A stretch of 64,000 nucleotides of DNA from Ferrovibrio sp. Lineage in GTDB: Bacteria; Pseudomonadota; Alphaproteobacteria; Ferrovibrionales; Ferrovibrionaceae. Below are positions 24,969-33,535 of this stretch, piece by piece (position 1 is the stretch's first letter; each line of letters opens with the position of its first letter). The stretch spans positions 21,287 to 85,286 of the forward strand of contig NZ_JANLJJ010000009.1 in assembly GCF_029255545.1 (NCBI RefSeq). Reading direction: 5' to 3'. The notes under the pieces were generated by a model. The model had not been told where the DNA came from. It did no database searches and saw nothing but the letters and a program-made list of their open reading frames with translations. A program made the position numbers and the translations under genes.

Positions 24969-27068
24969 TCATTTCTCGGTCAGGGCGCGCGGCGTGACGC
25001 CAGCGCCGGGATCGCCGTCCAGCCGCTGGCGCCAGAGCTGCGCCGCCTTGTCGTCAGGCAGCGCTTTCAGGATGGCCGTGGCGGCGACCGCATCACCGGA
25101 TGCCACGGCGCCATAGGCGGCGACATAGGCCGTGAGGATTTCGTTCTGCCGCGCATCGGCGCGGCCCTGACGGGCCAGCGGCTCGAAAATCCGCACCGCC
25201 GCCGAGCGACCCACCACCTGCACGCTGTCAATCGGTCGCGCCAGCACGGCATCGCCAGCGGCAAGCATGGTCATCTCGCTGGCCAGAATGGTGGTGCCAT
25301 ACTGCTTGTTGGCGCTTTCCAGCCGGGCCGCCAGATTCACCGCGTCGCCCATCGCCGTGTAATTGAAACGCCGCGGCGAGCCGATATTGCCGATCAGCGC
25401 CCGGCCGCTATTCAGTCCGATCCGGGTATGCAGCGGGCGCCCTTTCACGGCGAAACGTTCGGGCTCGCGCTGCAGGGCATCGCGCATATGCATGGCCGCG
25501 CGCACGGCATGAACGGCGTGTTTACGGTCATCCAGCGGCGCGCCGAACACCGCCACGATGGCATCGCCGATATACTTGTCGACGAAGCCGCCATGCTCCT
25601 CGATGATCGCCGTCATGGTCGAGAAATAACCGTTCAGCGCCTGCACCAGCTCGGCGGGCGAGCAACTTTCGGAGATGCTGGTAAAACCGGCAATATCGCT
25701 GAACAGGATGGTGACCTCGCGCTCCTCGCCGCCCAGGCTCGGCAGGCGACCGCTGGCCACCATGCGCTCCACCATGGCGGCCGGCAGATAGAGCGAGAAC
25801 AACCGGGCAATCAGCCGCTTGTCGCGATCGGCCACCATGAAGCGATAGGCAATCGAGGCGCCAAGCAGCAGCAGCAATGCGACGGCGACATTCAGCCAGG
25901 GCATGGCGATGCCCTGGCGCAGCAGCACGGCCGCCGTGAACGGCAGCAGCAGGCCGCCGCCCAGCGCCGTGGCCAGGCCCGGCAGCAGCGGCAGATAGAA
26001 TACCGCCAGCCCGCCGGCCAGTGCCGCCATGGCCGCGGCGATGAACACGGCGGATGACGACCATTCCCGCAGCTCGCCGCCATCCAGCAGGTTGTTGATC
26101 GCGGCGGCATGGATATAGACACCCGGGATGCTGTCGCGCGCATACGGAGCCGCCGACGGGCGCGGCAGGATGCAGGAAGGCGGCGGATTGGCGCCATCGG
26201 GCGCCGTGATCAGGCGCTTGGAAGTCAGGCGGCGATCCTCGACATCCAGCACGGTGCCGACCAGCACGACCCGGCCGGCGAAATGCTGCCTGAAATACTC
26301 AGTATTGCCGGCCGCCGCACAGGCCTGCAGGTCGGCTAGCGAGTAGCTGGGAATATCACCCGGGCCGGTATTGAACCCGACCAGGATATTGCCTTCGCCA
26401 TCGGCATCGATGCGGCGAGTGCCCAGCGTATACTGCCCGGCATCATCCCGCGTCAGCGGCTGGCCCAGACGGCGCTGCGCCAGTTCGGCGGCGATGCCGG
26501 TCTCGCGCCCGCCATCGGCGGTAGGGAAATCGAGCGGCACGCGGCGGATGATGCCGTCTGGGTCCTCGAAGACATTCAGCGCGCGGATATTGCGGCCGCC
26601 GCCAACGGCGATCTGCTGCGCCTGGTGCGGCAGGATCGGCAACTGCGAATGCTGCACCTTGCCCAGCACCAGCCTGTTGGCGCGGGCGGCATTGCGCAGC
26701 GCGATCAGGAAGTCGCGTTCGAAGCCGCGCTGGAAGGAATCGAGCGAGGTGGAATAGACCACGTCGAAACCGACCGCGGCGGCCTCGGCGGCAATCGCGT
26801 TCAGCACCGGCGCCAGCAAAGGCGGCCAGGCCGCCTGCGGCGTTTCACTGAAGGGCGGCGTGCGGTAGGTCGCCTCGTCAATGGCGACGACCACGGCATG
26901 GCTTTGCGTCGGTTCCGCCTGCGGCCCGAACAGCAGATGGCGCAGCGGATAGGCCAGATCAAGCGACGGGCCACGCAGCCAGATGCCGGCCGGGCTCGCC
27001 AGCAGGGCGGCAGCGCCCAGCGCGGCCGCGGCGATGACGGCGAGATCGCGCAGGCGAGGCCGGTTCAT
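24969..27068 (-). CDS. CHASE2-domain class III adenylate cyclase
   Basis: A 699-residue membrane receptor. There is one helix near residues 8-28, an extracytoplasmic CHASE2 sensor (about 35-330), three transmembrane helices (about 337-410), a linker, and a class III cyclase domain (about 450-620). Catalytic residues look complete: metal-binding D458 (FSDIAGF) and D502, purine-specifying K498 (VDKYIGDA) and T571 (NYTAMGDAVN), and transition-state N578 and R582. The Lys/Thr pair points to ATP and hence cAMP. It lies 6 bp downstream of the FecR-like gene on the same strand and faces the CHAT gene. Confidence 0.9.
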   Translation of the reverse strand: MNRPRLRDLAVIAAAALGAAALLASPAGIWLRGPSLDLAYPLRHLLFGPQAEPTQSHAVVVAIDEATYRTPPFSETPQAAWPPLLAPVLNAIAAEAAAVGFDVVYSTSLDSFQRGFERDFLIALRNAARANRLVLGKVQHSQLPILPHQAQQIAVGGGRNIRALNVFEDPDGIIRRVPLDFPTADGGRETGIAAELAQRRLGQPLTRDDAGQYTLGTRRIDADGEGNILVGFNTGPGDIPSYSLADLQACAAAGNTEYFRQHFAGRVVLVGTVLDVEDRRLTSKRLITAPDGANPPPSCILPRPSAAPYARDSIPGVYIHAAAINNLLDGGELREWSSSAVFIAAAMAALAGGLAVFYLPLLPGLATALGGGLLLPFTAAVLLRQGIAMPWLNVAVALLLLLGASIAYRFMVADRDKRLIARLFSLYLPAAMVERMVASGRLPSLGGEEREVTILFSDIAGFTSISESCSPAELVQALNGYFSTMTAIIEEHGGFVDKYIGDAIVAVFGAPLDDRKHAVHAVRAAMHMRDALQREPERFAVKGRPLHTRIGLNSGRALIGNIGSPRRFNYTAMGDAVNLAARLESANKQYGTTILASEMTMLAAGDAVLARPIDSVQVVGRSAAVRIFEPLARQGRADARQNEILTAYVAAYGAVASGDAVAATAILKALPDDKAAQLWRQRLDGDPGAGVTPRALTEK

Positions 27069-27074
27069 GGAAAT

Positions 27075-27737
27075 CTAGAAGCGGACCAGACGCAGCAACA
27101 GCGGCCCGCCGCCATCGGCGGCGCCGGGATCGATGCGGAAGATCGTGCTTTTGCCGTTCAGCGCGACGCGATAGATGCCGCCGGCAAAAAGCGGCTTGCC
27201 CGTCTTGGCCAGATCAAACAGCTTGCCGCTGGCCTTGTAGAGCAGCACCGTTTCGGGCTGGTCGAGCCGCTCGATGGTGAGATCGCCTGGCCTATCCACG
27301 GCAAAGGCCGGCGCGGTATAGAGCAGCGTCACGCTGGGCTCGGGCGTGTTGGCCGGCGTCTTGCCGGTGCCGGGACCACGGCGGAACACCATCGCGCCGC
27401 TTTTGCCGGCCTGGGCCTGGCCAAGCTGCAGATTGCCGCCGCATTTGAGCTGTTCCTGCTGGACCTTGCCGCCACTGACCGCGGAGCCCTGCTGGCCGAC
27501 CGTGACCTTGCCGCCGGTGATGGTCTCGCGCAGGCAGGATTGCATGTAGCCCAGCGTGATGCGCGTGCCGGCCGGCAGCGTGATCACCTGGCCGGGTTCG
27601 AGGAAATCGAACACCTCGATGCCGGCGACCGGAGCGGACAGGTCCTCGACCACGGCGGCCGCTTTTGACTGCGCCAGCGCATTGCCCGCCATCATCAGGC
27701 AGCCGATGGCCACCAGCATTCCGATCCGACGTATCAT
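27075..27737 (-). CDS. Secreted FecR-like protein
   Basis: A 220-residue protein with a signal peptide (RRIGMLVAIGCLMMAGNALAQ). The mature part resembles a FecR-type beta domain: VEDLSAPVAG, LEPGQVITLPAGTRITLGYMQSC, and GGKVTVGQQGS, with two Cys (SCLRE and LKCGG) that could form a disulphide. The C-terminal half is beta-rich. It is not the anti-sigma FecR of iron uptake, as no sigma gene or transmembrane segment is nearby. An AGGGG site precedes the ATG at 27737. It is the first gene of an operon with the CHASE2 cyclase and could feed that sensor. Confidence 0.65.
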   Translation of the reverse strand: MIRRIGMLVAIGCLMMAGNALAQSKAAAVVEDLSAPVAGIEVFDFLEPGQVITLPAGTRITLGYMQSCLRETITGGKVTVGQQGSAVSGGKVQQEQLKCGGNLQLGQAQAGKSGAMVFRRGPGTGKTPANTPEPSVTLLYTAPAFAVDRPGDLTIERLDQPETVLLYKASGKLFDLAKTGKPLFAGGIYRVALNGKSTIFRIDPGAADGGGPLLLRLVRF

Positions 27738-27810
27738 GGCAATCCCCCTGCCCAGCATGGCCGTAGTATACCGCCAACCGGGCGGGGTACGGCAATACGG
27801 CGCATGCCTG

Positions 27811-27844
27811 CAAAAGAAAAACCCCGGCGGATCGCTCCGCCGGG
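27811..27844 (-). terminator. Intrinsic terminator of the cmk-rpsA operon
   Basis: Read on the minus strand, CCCCGGCGGA and TCCGCCGGGG form a perfect 10-bp stem with a GCGA loop, followed by TTTTTCTTTT. It lies about 30 bp past the rpsA stop and is the strongest terminator in the window. Confidence 0.93.
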
Positions 27845-27874
27845 GTTCCATCTTCGGTGGACGGGCAGCGCGGC

Positions 27875-29602
27875 TTACTGGCCGGCCTCGTCGTCTTTCT
27901 TCTTGCGCATGGCGGCACCCAGGATGTCGCCGAGCGAGGCGCCCGAGTCGGTGGAGCCATACTGCTCCATCGCCTTGCGGTCCTCTTCCATTTCCAGTGC
28001 CTTGACCGACAGGGTCAGCTTGCGGGCCTTGCCGTCGATGGTGACGATCTTGGCATCCAGCTTGTCGCCGACCGAGAAGCGGTCCGGACGCTGCTCGTCG
28101 CGGTCGCGGCTCAGTTCGGCCTTGCGGATGTAGCCCTGCACGCCGTCGCCGACGGTGACGGTGATGCCGCGCGGATCAACGGCCGCCACGGTGCAGGTGA
28201 CCACCCCACCCTTCTTCAGGTCGCCGAGCGACTGGAAGGGATCGTTGCCGAGCTGCTTGATGCCGAGCGAGATGCGCTCCTTCTCGACGTCGATGTCGAG
28301 AACCTGCGCCTTCACCACCTGGCCCTTCTGGTACTCGGCGATGACCTGCTCGCCGGGCTTGTTCCAGTCGAGATCCGACAGGTGCACCATGCCGTCGACG
28401 CCGCCGTCGAGGCCGATGAACAGGCCGAATTCGGTGATGTTCTTGATCTCGCCCTCGATGGTCGAGCCAACCGGATGCTTCTCGGCGAAGGCATCCCACG
28501 GATTCGACATGCACTGCTTCAGGCCCAGGCTGATGCGGCGCTTGGCCGGATCGACCTCGAGCACCATCACTTCGACTTCCTGCGAGGTCGAAACGATCTT
28601 GCCCGGATGGACGTTCTTCTTGGTCCAGCTCATCTCGGAGACGTGCACCAGACCCTCGACGCCCGGCTCCAGTTCCACGAAGGCGCCGTAGTCGGTGATG
28701 TTGGTGACGCGGCCCATGAAGCGCGCGGTGACCGGGTATTTGGACTTCACGCCTTCCCACGGATCGGCCTCGAGCTGCTTCATGCCCAGGCTGATGCGCT
28801 GGGTTTCCGGATTCACGCGGATGACCTGCACCTTCACGGTCTGGCCGATCGACAGGACTTCCGACGGATGGTTCACGCGGCGCCAGGCGATGTCGGTGAC
28901 ATGCAGCAGGCCGTCGACGCCGCCGAGATCAACGAACGCACCGTAATCGGTGATGTTCTTGACCACGCCGTCGAGGATCTGGCCTTCCTTGAGGTTGGAG
29001 ACCAGCTCGCTGCGGGCTTCGGCGCGGCTTTCTTCCAGCACGGCGCGGCGCGACACGACGATGTTGCCGCGGCGGCGATCCATCTTGAGAATCTGGAACG
29101 GGGTCGGCTGGCCCATGAGCGGACCGATGTCGCGCACCGGACGCACATCGACCTGGCTGCCCGGCAGGAAGGCGACGGCGCCCGACAGGTCGACGGTGAA
29201 ACCGCCCTTGACCTTGCCGAAGATCACGCCTTCGACGCGCTGGTTGGCGTTGAAGCTCTGCTCCAGCTTCTCCCAGGCTTCCTCGCGGCGGGCCTTGTCG
29301 CGGCTGATCACCGCTTCGCCCATCGCATTCTCGATCCGGTCGAGGAACACCTCGACCACGTCGCCGGTCTTGATCTCGGCGGCGCGGCCCGGGCCGGCAA
29401 ATTCCTTCAGAGGGACGCGGCCCTCGCATTTCAGGCCCACATCGATGAGGGCGAAATCGTTTTCGATACCGACCACGATGCCCTTGACCACCGAGCCTTC
29501 CATGGCGGACGAGCTGGTGAACGATTCTTCGAGCAGGGCGGCAAAATTCTCGTTATCCGCGGAATAGGTCTCCGCAGCCTGAGCGGCACTACGCTTAGCC
29601 AT
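27875..29602 (-). CDS. rpsA: 30S ribosomal protein S1
   Basis: S1 binds mRNA on the small subunit and helps start translation of structured or weak-leader messages. The 575-residue protein has six S1 OB-fold repeats, seen as recurring signatures such as GIVVGIENDFALIDVGLKCEGRVP, VKNITDYGAFVDLGGVDGLLHV and VTNITDYGAFVELEPGVEGLVH. The length is that of alphaproteobacterial S1. A Ser/Lys-rich tail ends the protein. An AGGAG site precedes the ATG at 29602, within a tandem CATCTAGG repeat. It is downstream of cmk, the usual order, and ends at a strong terminator. Confidence 0.97.
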   Translation of the reverse strand: MAKRSAAQAAETYSADNENFAALLEESFTSSSAMEGSVVKGIVVGIENDFALIDVGLKCEGRVPLKEFAGPGRAAEIKTGDVVEVFLDRIENAMGEAVISRDKARREEAWEKLEQSFNANQRVEGVIFGKVKGGFTVDLSGAVAFLPGSQVDVRPVRDIGPLMGQPTPFQILKMDRRRGNIVVSRRAVLEESRAEARSELVSNLKEGQILDGVVKNITDYGAFVDLGGVDGLLHVTDIAWRRVNHPSEVLSIGQTVKVQVIRVNPETQRISLGMKQLEADPWEGVKSKYPVTARFMGRVTNITDYGAFVELEPGVEGLVHVSEMSWTKKNVHPGKIVSTSQEVEVMVLEVDPAKRRISLGLKQCMSNPWDAFAEKHPVGSTIEGEIKNITEFGLFIGLDGGVDGMVHLSDLDWNKPGEQVIAEYQKGQVVKAQVLDIDVEKERISLGIKQLGNDPFQSLGDLKKGGVVTCTVAAVDPRGITVTVGDGVQGYIRKAELSRDRDEQRPDRFSVGDKLDAKIVTIDGKARKLTLSVKALEMEEDRKAMEQYGSTDSGASLGDILGAAMRKKKDDEAGQ

Positions 29603-29734
29603 ATTTTCTCCTAGATGCCCCTAGATGTTGGGCCTGCCGGGGTGCAGATCAAAAGCACCGCCGCGGGGCGAGCAGGCATCCGGCGCCGACGCGAGCGAAC
29701 CGGGTTGGGTTGAGTGAGCCGCCTGAAACGGGCG

Positions 29735-30385
29735 TCAGCGCTTCAGGGCTGCCGCGACGGCCTCGAGGGCTGCGGCAACGGCGGCTTCTATAGCCAAATC
29801 CGAGGTATCCAGCAAGTGGGCATCGGCGGCCGGCTTCAGCGGCGCGGCGGCGCGGGCGCTGTCCTGCTCGTCGCGTTTGCGCAGATCCGCCAGCACCCGC
29901 TCGAAAGTGACCGCCTCGCCCTTGTCCATCAGTTCGCGGTAGCGCCGCTCGGCGCGCACCTCATCGCGGGCGATGACGAACAGCTTCACCGGAGCATCGG
30001 GACAGACCACGGTGCCGATATCGCGGCCATCCAGCACCGCCCCGGCCCTGCCCGCCGGCGGATGGCTGGCGAAACGACGCTGGAAATCCAGCAGCGCGGC
30101 GCGAACCTGGGGGATCGCCGCCACTTTGGAAGCGGCAAGGCCAACAGCCTCCGAGCGCAGCTCGGGCGCGGCGCGGTCGGATTCATCAAGCGATTCCGCG
30201 GCTTTGGCCGCGACGGCCGGATCGGCCGGATCGCCGCCCTGGCGCAGCACCTTGGCCCCGACGGCCCGGTAAAGCGCGCCGGTATCGAGATAGGCATAAC
30301 CAAAATGCTCGGCCAGCCGGCGGGCCAGCGTGCCCTTGCCGGCGGCGACCGGGCCGTCGACGGCGATCACCACAGAGGTTGTCAT
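29735..30385 (-). CDS. cmk: Cytidylate kinase
   Basis: Cmk phosphorylates CMP and dCMP to the diphosphates. The 216-residue protein opens with the P-loop [13 protein letters not shown], then [12 protein letters not shown] for the nucleobase region, and carries [18 protein letters not shown] and an [10 protein letters not shown] segment with the catalytic arginines. It is 132 bp upstream of rpsA. The start ATG overlaps by four bases (ATGA) the end of a small repeat-containing frame (30382-30585) that I do not count as a gene with confidence. Confidence 0.96.
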   Translation of the reverse strand: MTTSVVIAVDGPVAAGKGTLARRLAEHFGYAYLDTGALYRAVGAKVLRQGGDPADPAVAAKAAESLDESDRAAPELRSEAVGLAASKVAAIPQVRAALLDFQRRFASHPPAGRAGAVLDGRDIGTVVCPDAPVKLFVIARDEVRAERRYRELMDKGEAVTFERVLADLRKRDEQDSARAAAPLKPAADAHLLDTSDLAIEAAVAAALEAVAAALKR

Positions 30386-30810
30386 GCGCCTTGGTAGCCC
30401 GCGGCCGCGGCCCGAAACAAGGCTTGGTCCGTAAAAATCTGGGGTCGATTCCAGCGATTCCAGCGCCTTAGCAATCCAGGCCGGACCGATTCAGCGCTCA
30501 TTGGCGACCCGTTTGATCCCGTTCGGAGCCAGTTCGATCCCGTTGGAAGCCAGTTCGATCCCGTTGGAAGCCAGTTCGATCCCATTCGATCCAGTTGGAT
30601 CCGGTTCGATCCCGATGCAATCTTTTCACGATGTCCAACACCAAGGGACGCGGCAGGTATGCCCGGCTGATTTCGAACGAAATGGGAACAATCGTGCTGA
30701 TTTCAAGCTCCCCCCCTACGCTGCCCGGCCGCGTGAGTCCAATTTAAGAACTGGCTGCAGCCCGGCCCCGCGCCGATGCTGCATACAGACAAATCAGGAG
30801 GGTTTCGCCG
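30386..30810. other. 425-bp gap without a confident gene
   Basis: This stretch is upstream of both cmk (minus) and the small secreted protein (plus). It holds 21-bp tandem repeats (30515-30577) and scattered GATTCCAGCGATTCCAG- and TTCGATCC-like short repeats. There is also a 67-codon minus frame (30382-30585, Trp-rich, heptads of GSNWLPT) ending in an ATGA overlap with cmk. No tRNA, ncRNA family or terminator was recognised. aroA, often upstream of cmk in this class, is absent here. Confidence 0.5.
30515..30577. repeat. Three 21-bp tandem repeats upstream of cmk
   Basis: Three contiguous 21-bp units (30515-30535, 30536-30556, 30557-30577) share the pattern GATCCCGTT-GAAGCCAGTTC; the second and third are identical and the first differs at two bases. 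A degenerate fourth unit and further GTTCGATCCC copies extend to about 30614. The period is a multiple of three, so both strands show heptapeptide repeats. There are no spacers, so it is not a CRISPR. Confidence 0.85.
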
Positions 30811-31212
30811 ATGAAACGGCTGTCGTCTGGCGCGTTCGCCGCGCTGCTGATGCTTGGTGCATGTCCCGCCATCGCCGTCGATACGGCGCCTGGCGAGGCG
30901 GCGCTCAAAGACATGCTGGCGAAACAGAAGAGTTGGATTCTGTATTCGGAATACACCGACGCCGCTGTGCCGAGCGACAGGGCGCAGAAACTACGTTTTG
31001 AATATTACGAGCGTGATACAAAGCTGATGGGGCGCTGGTTGCTGGCTTTCGGCGGCTGCGAGTTCGAAGTCACGGTGACGGCGGATGGATTCCACTTCCC
31101 CTGGTGCCCGCCCTATAACGGTGAGCCCGCGCTCAGCTTCGATCCGGCCGACAAGCAATACCCGTTCAAGAGCCGCAACCCGCGCAAGCTGTGGCTGAAA
31201 GCTGTCGACTAG
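30811..31212 (+). CDS. Small secreted protein of unknown function
   Basis: A 133-residue protein with a clear signal peptide (KRLSSGAFAALLMLGACPAIA). A Cys near the cleavage site (LGAC) could make it a lipoprotein, although the motif is imperfect. The mature part has two further Cys (GGCEFEV and PWCPPY), probably disulphide-bonded, and many aromatic residues. I recognise no family. A very good AGGAGG site lies before the ATG. It stands alone between the cmk upstream gap and the ECF42 locus. Confidence 0.7.
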   Translation: MKRLSSGAFAALLMLGACPAIAVDTAPGEAALKDMLAKQKSWILYSEYTDAAVPSDRAQKLRFEYYERDTKLMGRWLLAFGGCEFEVTVTADGFHFPWCPPYNGEPALSFDPADKQYPFKSRNPRKLWLKAVD

Positions 31213-31292
31213 GGTCTGCACTCTTTACCGGCGCAACCACTTTTTCGACGCACCCAGTCCCGGTTGCACCGATTAAATTTCTTCAGCACCGC

Positions 31293-31319
31293 TGTCGGCC
31301 TGGGTCATACTCCGGCGTC
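31293..31319 (+). promoter_or_regulatory. Candidate ECF42 promoter upstream of the YciI-sigma operon
   Basis: TGTCGG (31293-31298) is followed after exactly 17 bp by CGTC (31316-31319), about 25 bp before the YciI start codon. The same signature recurs before the SRPBCC gene. It resembles the TGTCGA / CG(A/T)C elements reported for ECF42 sigma factors in Streptomyces, and would make the operon self-activating. Confidence 0.6.
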
Positions 31320-31344
31320 TTTATGATGAACCGGAGGGCCGCCG

Positions 31345-31719
31345 ATGCTGTATGCCATTCTCTGCTACAACGACGAAGCCGCGGTCGAGGCCTGGCCGAA
31401 GGCGAAGGACGATGCGGTGATCGCCCATCGCCGGCAGGTGACCGACCGGCTGGCCGAGGCCGGCAAACTCGGCCCGGTGCTGCGGCTGATGCCGACCACG
31501 GCGGCGACCAGCCTGCGGCACGGCCCCGATCCGCTGGTGCTGGACGGCCCCTTCGCCGAGACCAAGGAACAACTGCTCGGCTTTTACGTGATCGACTGCG
31601 CCTCGCTGGAGGAAGCCATCGAAACGGCGAAGCAGATCGGCGCCAGCGACACCGGCACCTTCGAAATCCGCCCGCTGCGCTATTTCAGCGCCGGCAGCCT
31701 GCAGAAGGAGCCGGTGTGA
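31345..31719 (+). CDS. YciI/DGPF-domain protein of the ECF42 locus
   Basis: A 124-residue YCII-related protein. It has the DGPF signature LDGPFAETKEQLLGFYVIDC from which the DGPF name comes, and the conserved N-terminal MLYAILCYNDE. DGPF proteins are the standard genomic partners of ECF42 sigma factors; their biochemical role is not settled. A GGAGG site precedes the ATG. The stop codon overlaps the GTG start of the sigma gene (GTGA), so the pair is translationally coupled. Confidence 0.88.
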   Translation: MLYAILCYNDEAAVEAWPKAKDDAVIAHRRQVTDRLAEAGKLGPVLRLMPTTAATSLRHGPDPLVLDGPFAETKEQLLGFYVIDCASLEEAIETAKQIGASDTGTFEIRPLRYFSAGSLQKEPV

Positions 31720-32960
31720 GCGAACTCGGCTGGATCGACGCGGCGCTGAAAGCGGCCCGGCCACAGGCGATGGCCGCCCTGCTGCGCTATTTCCGCGACC
31801 TCGACCAGGCCGAGGAGGCCTTCCAGGAAGCCTGCCTGCGCGCCCTGAAACACTGGCCCGGACAGGGCCCGCCGCGCGATCCGGCCAGCTGGCTGATTTT
31901 CGTCGGGCGCAACGCCGCGCTGGATGATGCGCGGCGACGCCAGCGCCAGGTCGCCCTGCCCGACGACGACGTACTGGTGGATGACGAGGATGCCGAAGCG
32001 ACGCAGGCCGAGCGGCTGGACAACAACCAGTATCGCGACGACATCCTGCGCCTGCTGTTCATCTGCTGCCATCCCGAACTGCCGGCGACGCAGCAGATCG
32101 CGCTGGCTTTGCGCATCGTCTCGGGCCTGAGCGTGGCCGAGATCGCGCGTGCCTTCCTGGTCAGCGACGCGGCGATGGAGCAGCGCATCACCCGGGCCAA
32201 GCGCCGTATCGCCGAAAGCGGCCAGGAGTTCGCCACACCCGGCGCGGTGGAGCGCGCCGAGCGGCTGGGCGCGGTGGCAGCGATGATCTACCTGTTGTTC
32301 AACGAAGGCTATGCCGCCAGCGGCGGCGAGGCGCATATCCGCCTGCCGCTATGCGAGGAGGCGATCCGGCTGGCCCGCTTGCTGCTGCGGCTGTTTCCCG
32401 CCGAGCCGGAGATCATGGGGCTGGCCGCGCTGCTGCTGTTGCAGCATGCGCGCAGCAAAACGCGGCTGGATGCGGATGGCGCCATCGTGCTGCTGGAGGA
32501 CCAGGATCGCGGGCGATGGGATGCCGACCTGATCAACGAAGGCTGCGCGTTGATCGACAAGGCGATGCGCCATCGCCGCACCGGACCTTATCAGGTGCAG
32601 GCCGCCATCGCCGCCCTGCATAGCCGGGCGAAACGACCGGACGACACCGACTGGGCGCAGATCGACCTGCTTTATGCGACGCTGGAACGCCTGACGCCAT
32701 CGCCGGTGGTGACGCTGAACCGCGCGGTGGCGGTCTCGAAGGCGCAAGGGCCGGAAGCCGCGCTGGCGTTGATCGCGCCGCTGGCCGCGCCCTTGTCGGG
32801 CTATTTCCATTTCCACGGCGTGCAGGGCGCCTTGCTGCAGCAGCTTGGCCGCGCCGAAGAGGCCCGCATCGCCTTCGACCGCGCCATCGCGCTGGCCCGC
32901 ACCCCGGCCGAAGCCGCCCATATCCGGCTCAACCTCGACCGGCTGCAGAAACGCGGCTGA
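31716..32960 (+). CDS. ECF42-group RNA polymerase sigma factor
   Basis: A 414-residue sigma-70 family factor. Region 2 is at the N terminus (DLDQAEEAFQEACLRALKHWP, then PASWLIFVGRNAALDD). Region 4 follows (LPATQQIALALRIVSGLSVAEIARAFLVSDAAMEQRITRAKRRI), with a helix-turn-helix. A C-terminal extension of about 200 residues with TPR-like helices (EARIAFDRAIALARTPAEAAHIRLN) is the hallmark of ECF42 and is thought to replace an anti-sigma factor. No anti-sigma gene is present. The GTG at 31716 is chosen for the 4-bp overlap with the YciI gene; the open frame upstream is not coding. Confidence 0.9.
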   Translation: MSELGWIDAALKAARPQAMAALLRYFRDLDQAEEAFQEACLRALKHWPGQGPPRDPASWLIFVGRNAALDDARRRQRQVALPDDDVLVDDEDAEATQAERLDNNQYRDDILRLLFICCHPELPATQQIALALRIVSGLSVAEIARAFLVSDAAMEQRITRAKRRIAESGQEFATPGAVERAERLGAVAAMIYLLFNEGYAASGGEAHIRLPLCEEAIRLARLLLRLFPAEPEIMGLAALLLLQHARSKTRLDADGAIVLLEDQDRGRWDADLINEGCALIDKAMRHRRTGPYQVQAAIAALHSRAKRPDDTDWAQIDLLYATLERLTPSPVVTLNRAVAVSKAQGPEAALALIAPLAAPLSGYFHFHGVQGALLQQLGRAEEARIAFDRAIALARTPAEAAHIRLNLDRLQKRG

Positions 32961-32976
32961 AAAATTCCAGCCTGGC

Positions 32977-33003
32977 TGTCGGAACCACTGCCCCCTGAAC
33001 GTC
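32977..33003 (+). promoter_or_regulatory. Candidate ECF42 promoter upstream of the SRPBCC gene
   Basis: TGTCGG (32977-32982), then 17 bp, then CGTC (33000-33003), in the 79-bp gap between the sigma gene and the SRPBCC gene. It has the same two elements and the same spacer length as the signature at 31293-31319; the bases immediately before the first element (GC) also match, while the spacers do not. Confidence 0.6.
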
Positions 33004-33039
33004 CTTGGGATATCGCAACCCGGACAAAGGACTCAACCG

Positions 33040-33531
33040 ATGAATGATGCCGCCAAGACCAGCAGCAACACCGCCGAACCCGGCTTTCCGCTGTCGCTGA
33101 CCCGCCTGATCGACGCGCCGGTCGAGCTGGTTTACAGGGCCTGGACCCAACATCTGGCGGAGTGGTTCGCGCCGCACCCGCTGACCACCCATCTGCAGGA
33201 AGTCGACATGCGGGCCGGCGGTCGCTTCCGTTTCACCATGAAGGACCCGAACGGCCCGGAATATCCCTGCGACGGCGTGTTCCTGGAGGTGGTCCCGGAG
33301 CATCGCATCGTCTCGACCGATGCCTTCCTGCCCGGCTGGGTGCCGAGCGGCAAGGCCTTCATGGTCGCCGTCACCACCTTTGAAAACGAAGGCGGCAAGA
33401 CGCGCTATACCGCAACGGCCATGCACTGGTCGGCGGAAGACCGCAAGGCGCATGAGGAGATGGGCTTCCATGCCGGCTGGAACCAGGTGGCCGACCAGTT
33501 CGAGGCGGTGGTGGCAAAGCTGAAGGGCTGA
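33040..33531 (+). CDS. SRPBCC (AHSA1/START-like) domain protein
   Basis: A 163-residue protein with the helix-grip fold of AHSA1-type SRPBCC proteins: FPLSLTRLIDAPVELVYRAWTQ at the start, then WFAPHP, MRAGGRFRF, and a C-terminal helix GWNQVADQFEAVVAKL. These bind hydrophobic ligands, and many are partners of ECF42 or MarR/ArsR regulators. It has its own ECF42-like promoter, so it likely belongs to the same regulon as the upstream pair. Ligand unknown. Confidence 0.86.
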   Translation: MNDAAKTSSNTAEPGFPLSLTRLIDAPVELVYRAWTQHLAEWFAPHPLTTHLQEVDMRAGGRFRFTMKDPNGPEYPCDGVFLEVVPEHRIVSTDAFLPGWVPSGKAFMVAVTTFENEGGKTRYTATAMHWSAEDRKAHEEMGFHAGWNQVADQFEAVVAKLKG

Positions 33532-33535
33532 GCCA

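Noticed and set aside
30515-30614. tRNA-like GTTCGATCCC elements and a CRISPR-like repeat
   Set aside because: The motif resembles a tRNA T-loop but there is no acceptor stem, anticodon arm or CCA context. The units are contiguous with no spacers and no cas genes, so it is not a CRISPR.
31202-31229. A third ECF42-like site (TGTCGA) near the end of the small secreted gene
   Set aside because: TACC, not CGTC, lies at the 17-bp spacing, and it overlaps the stop codon region of the upstream gene.
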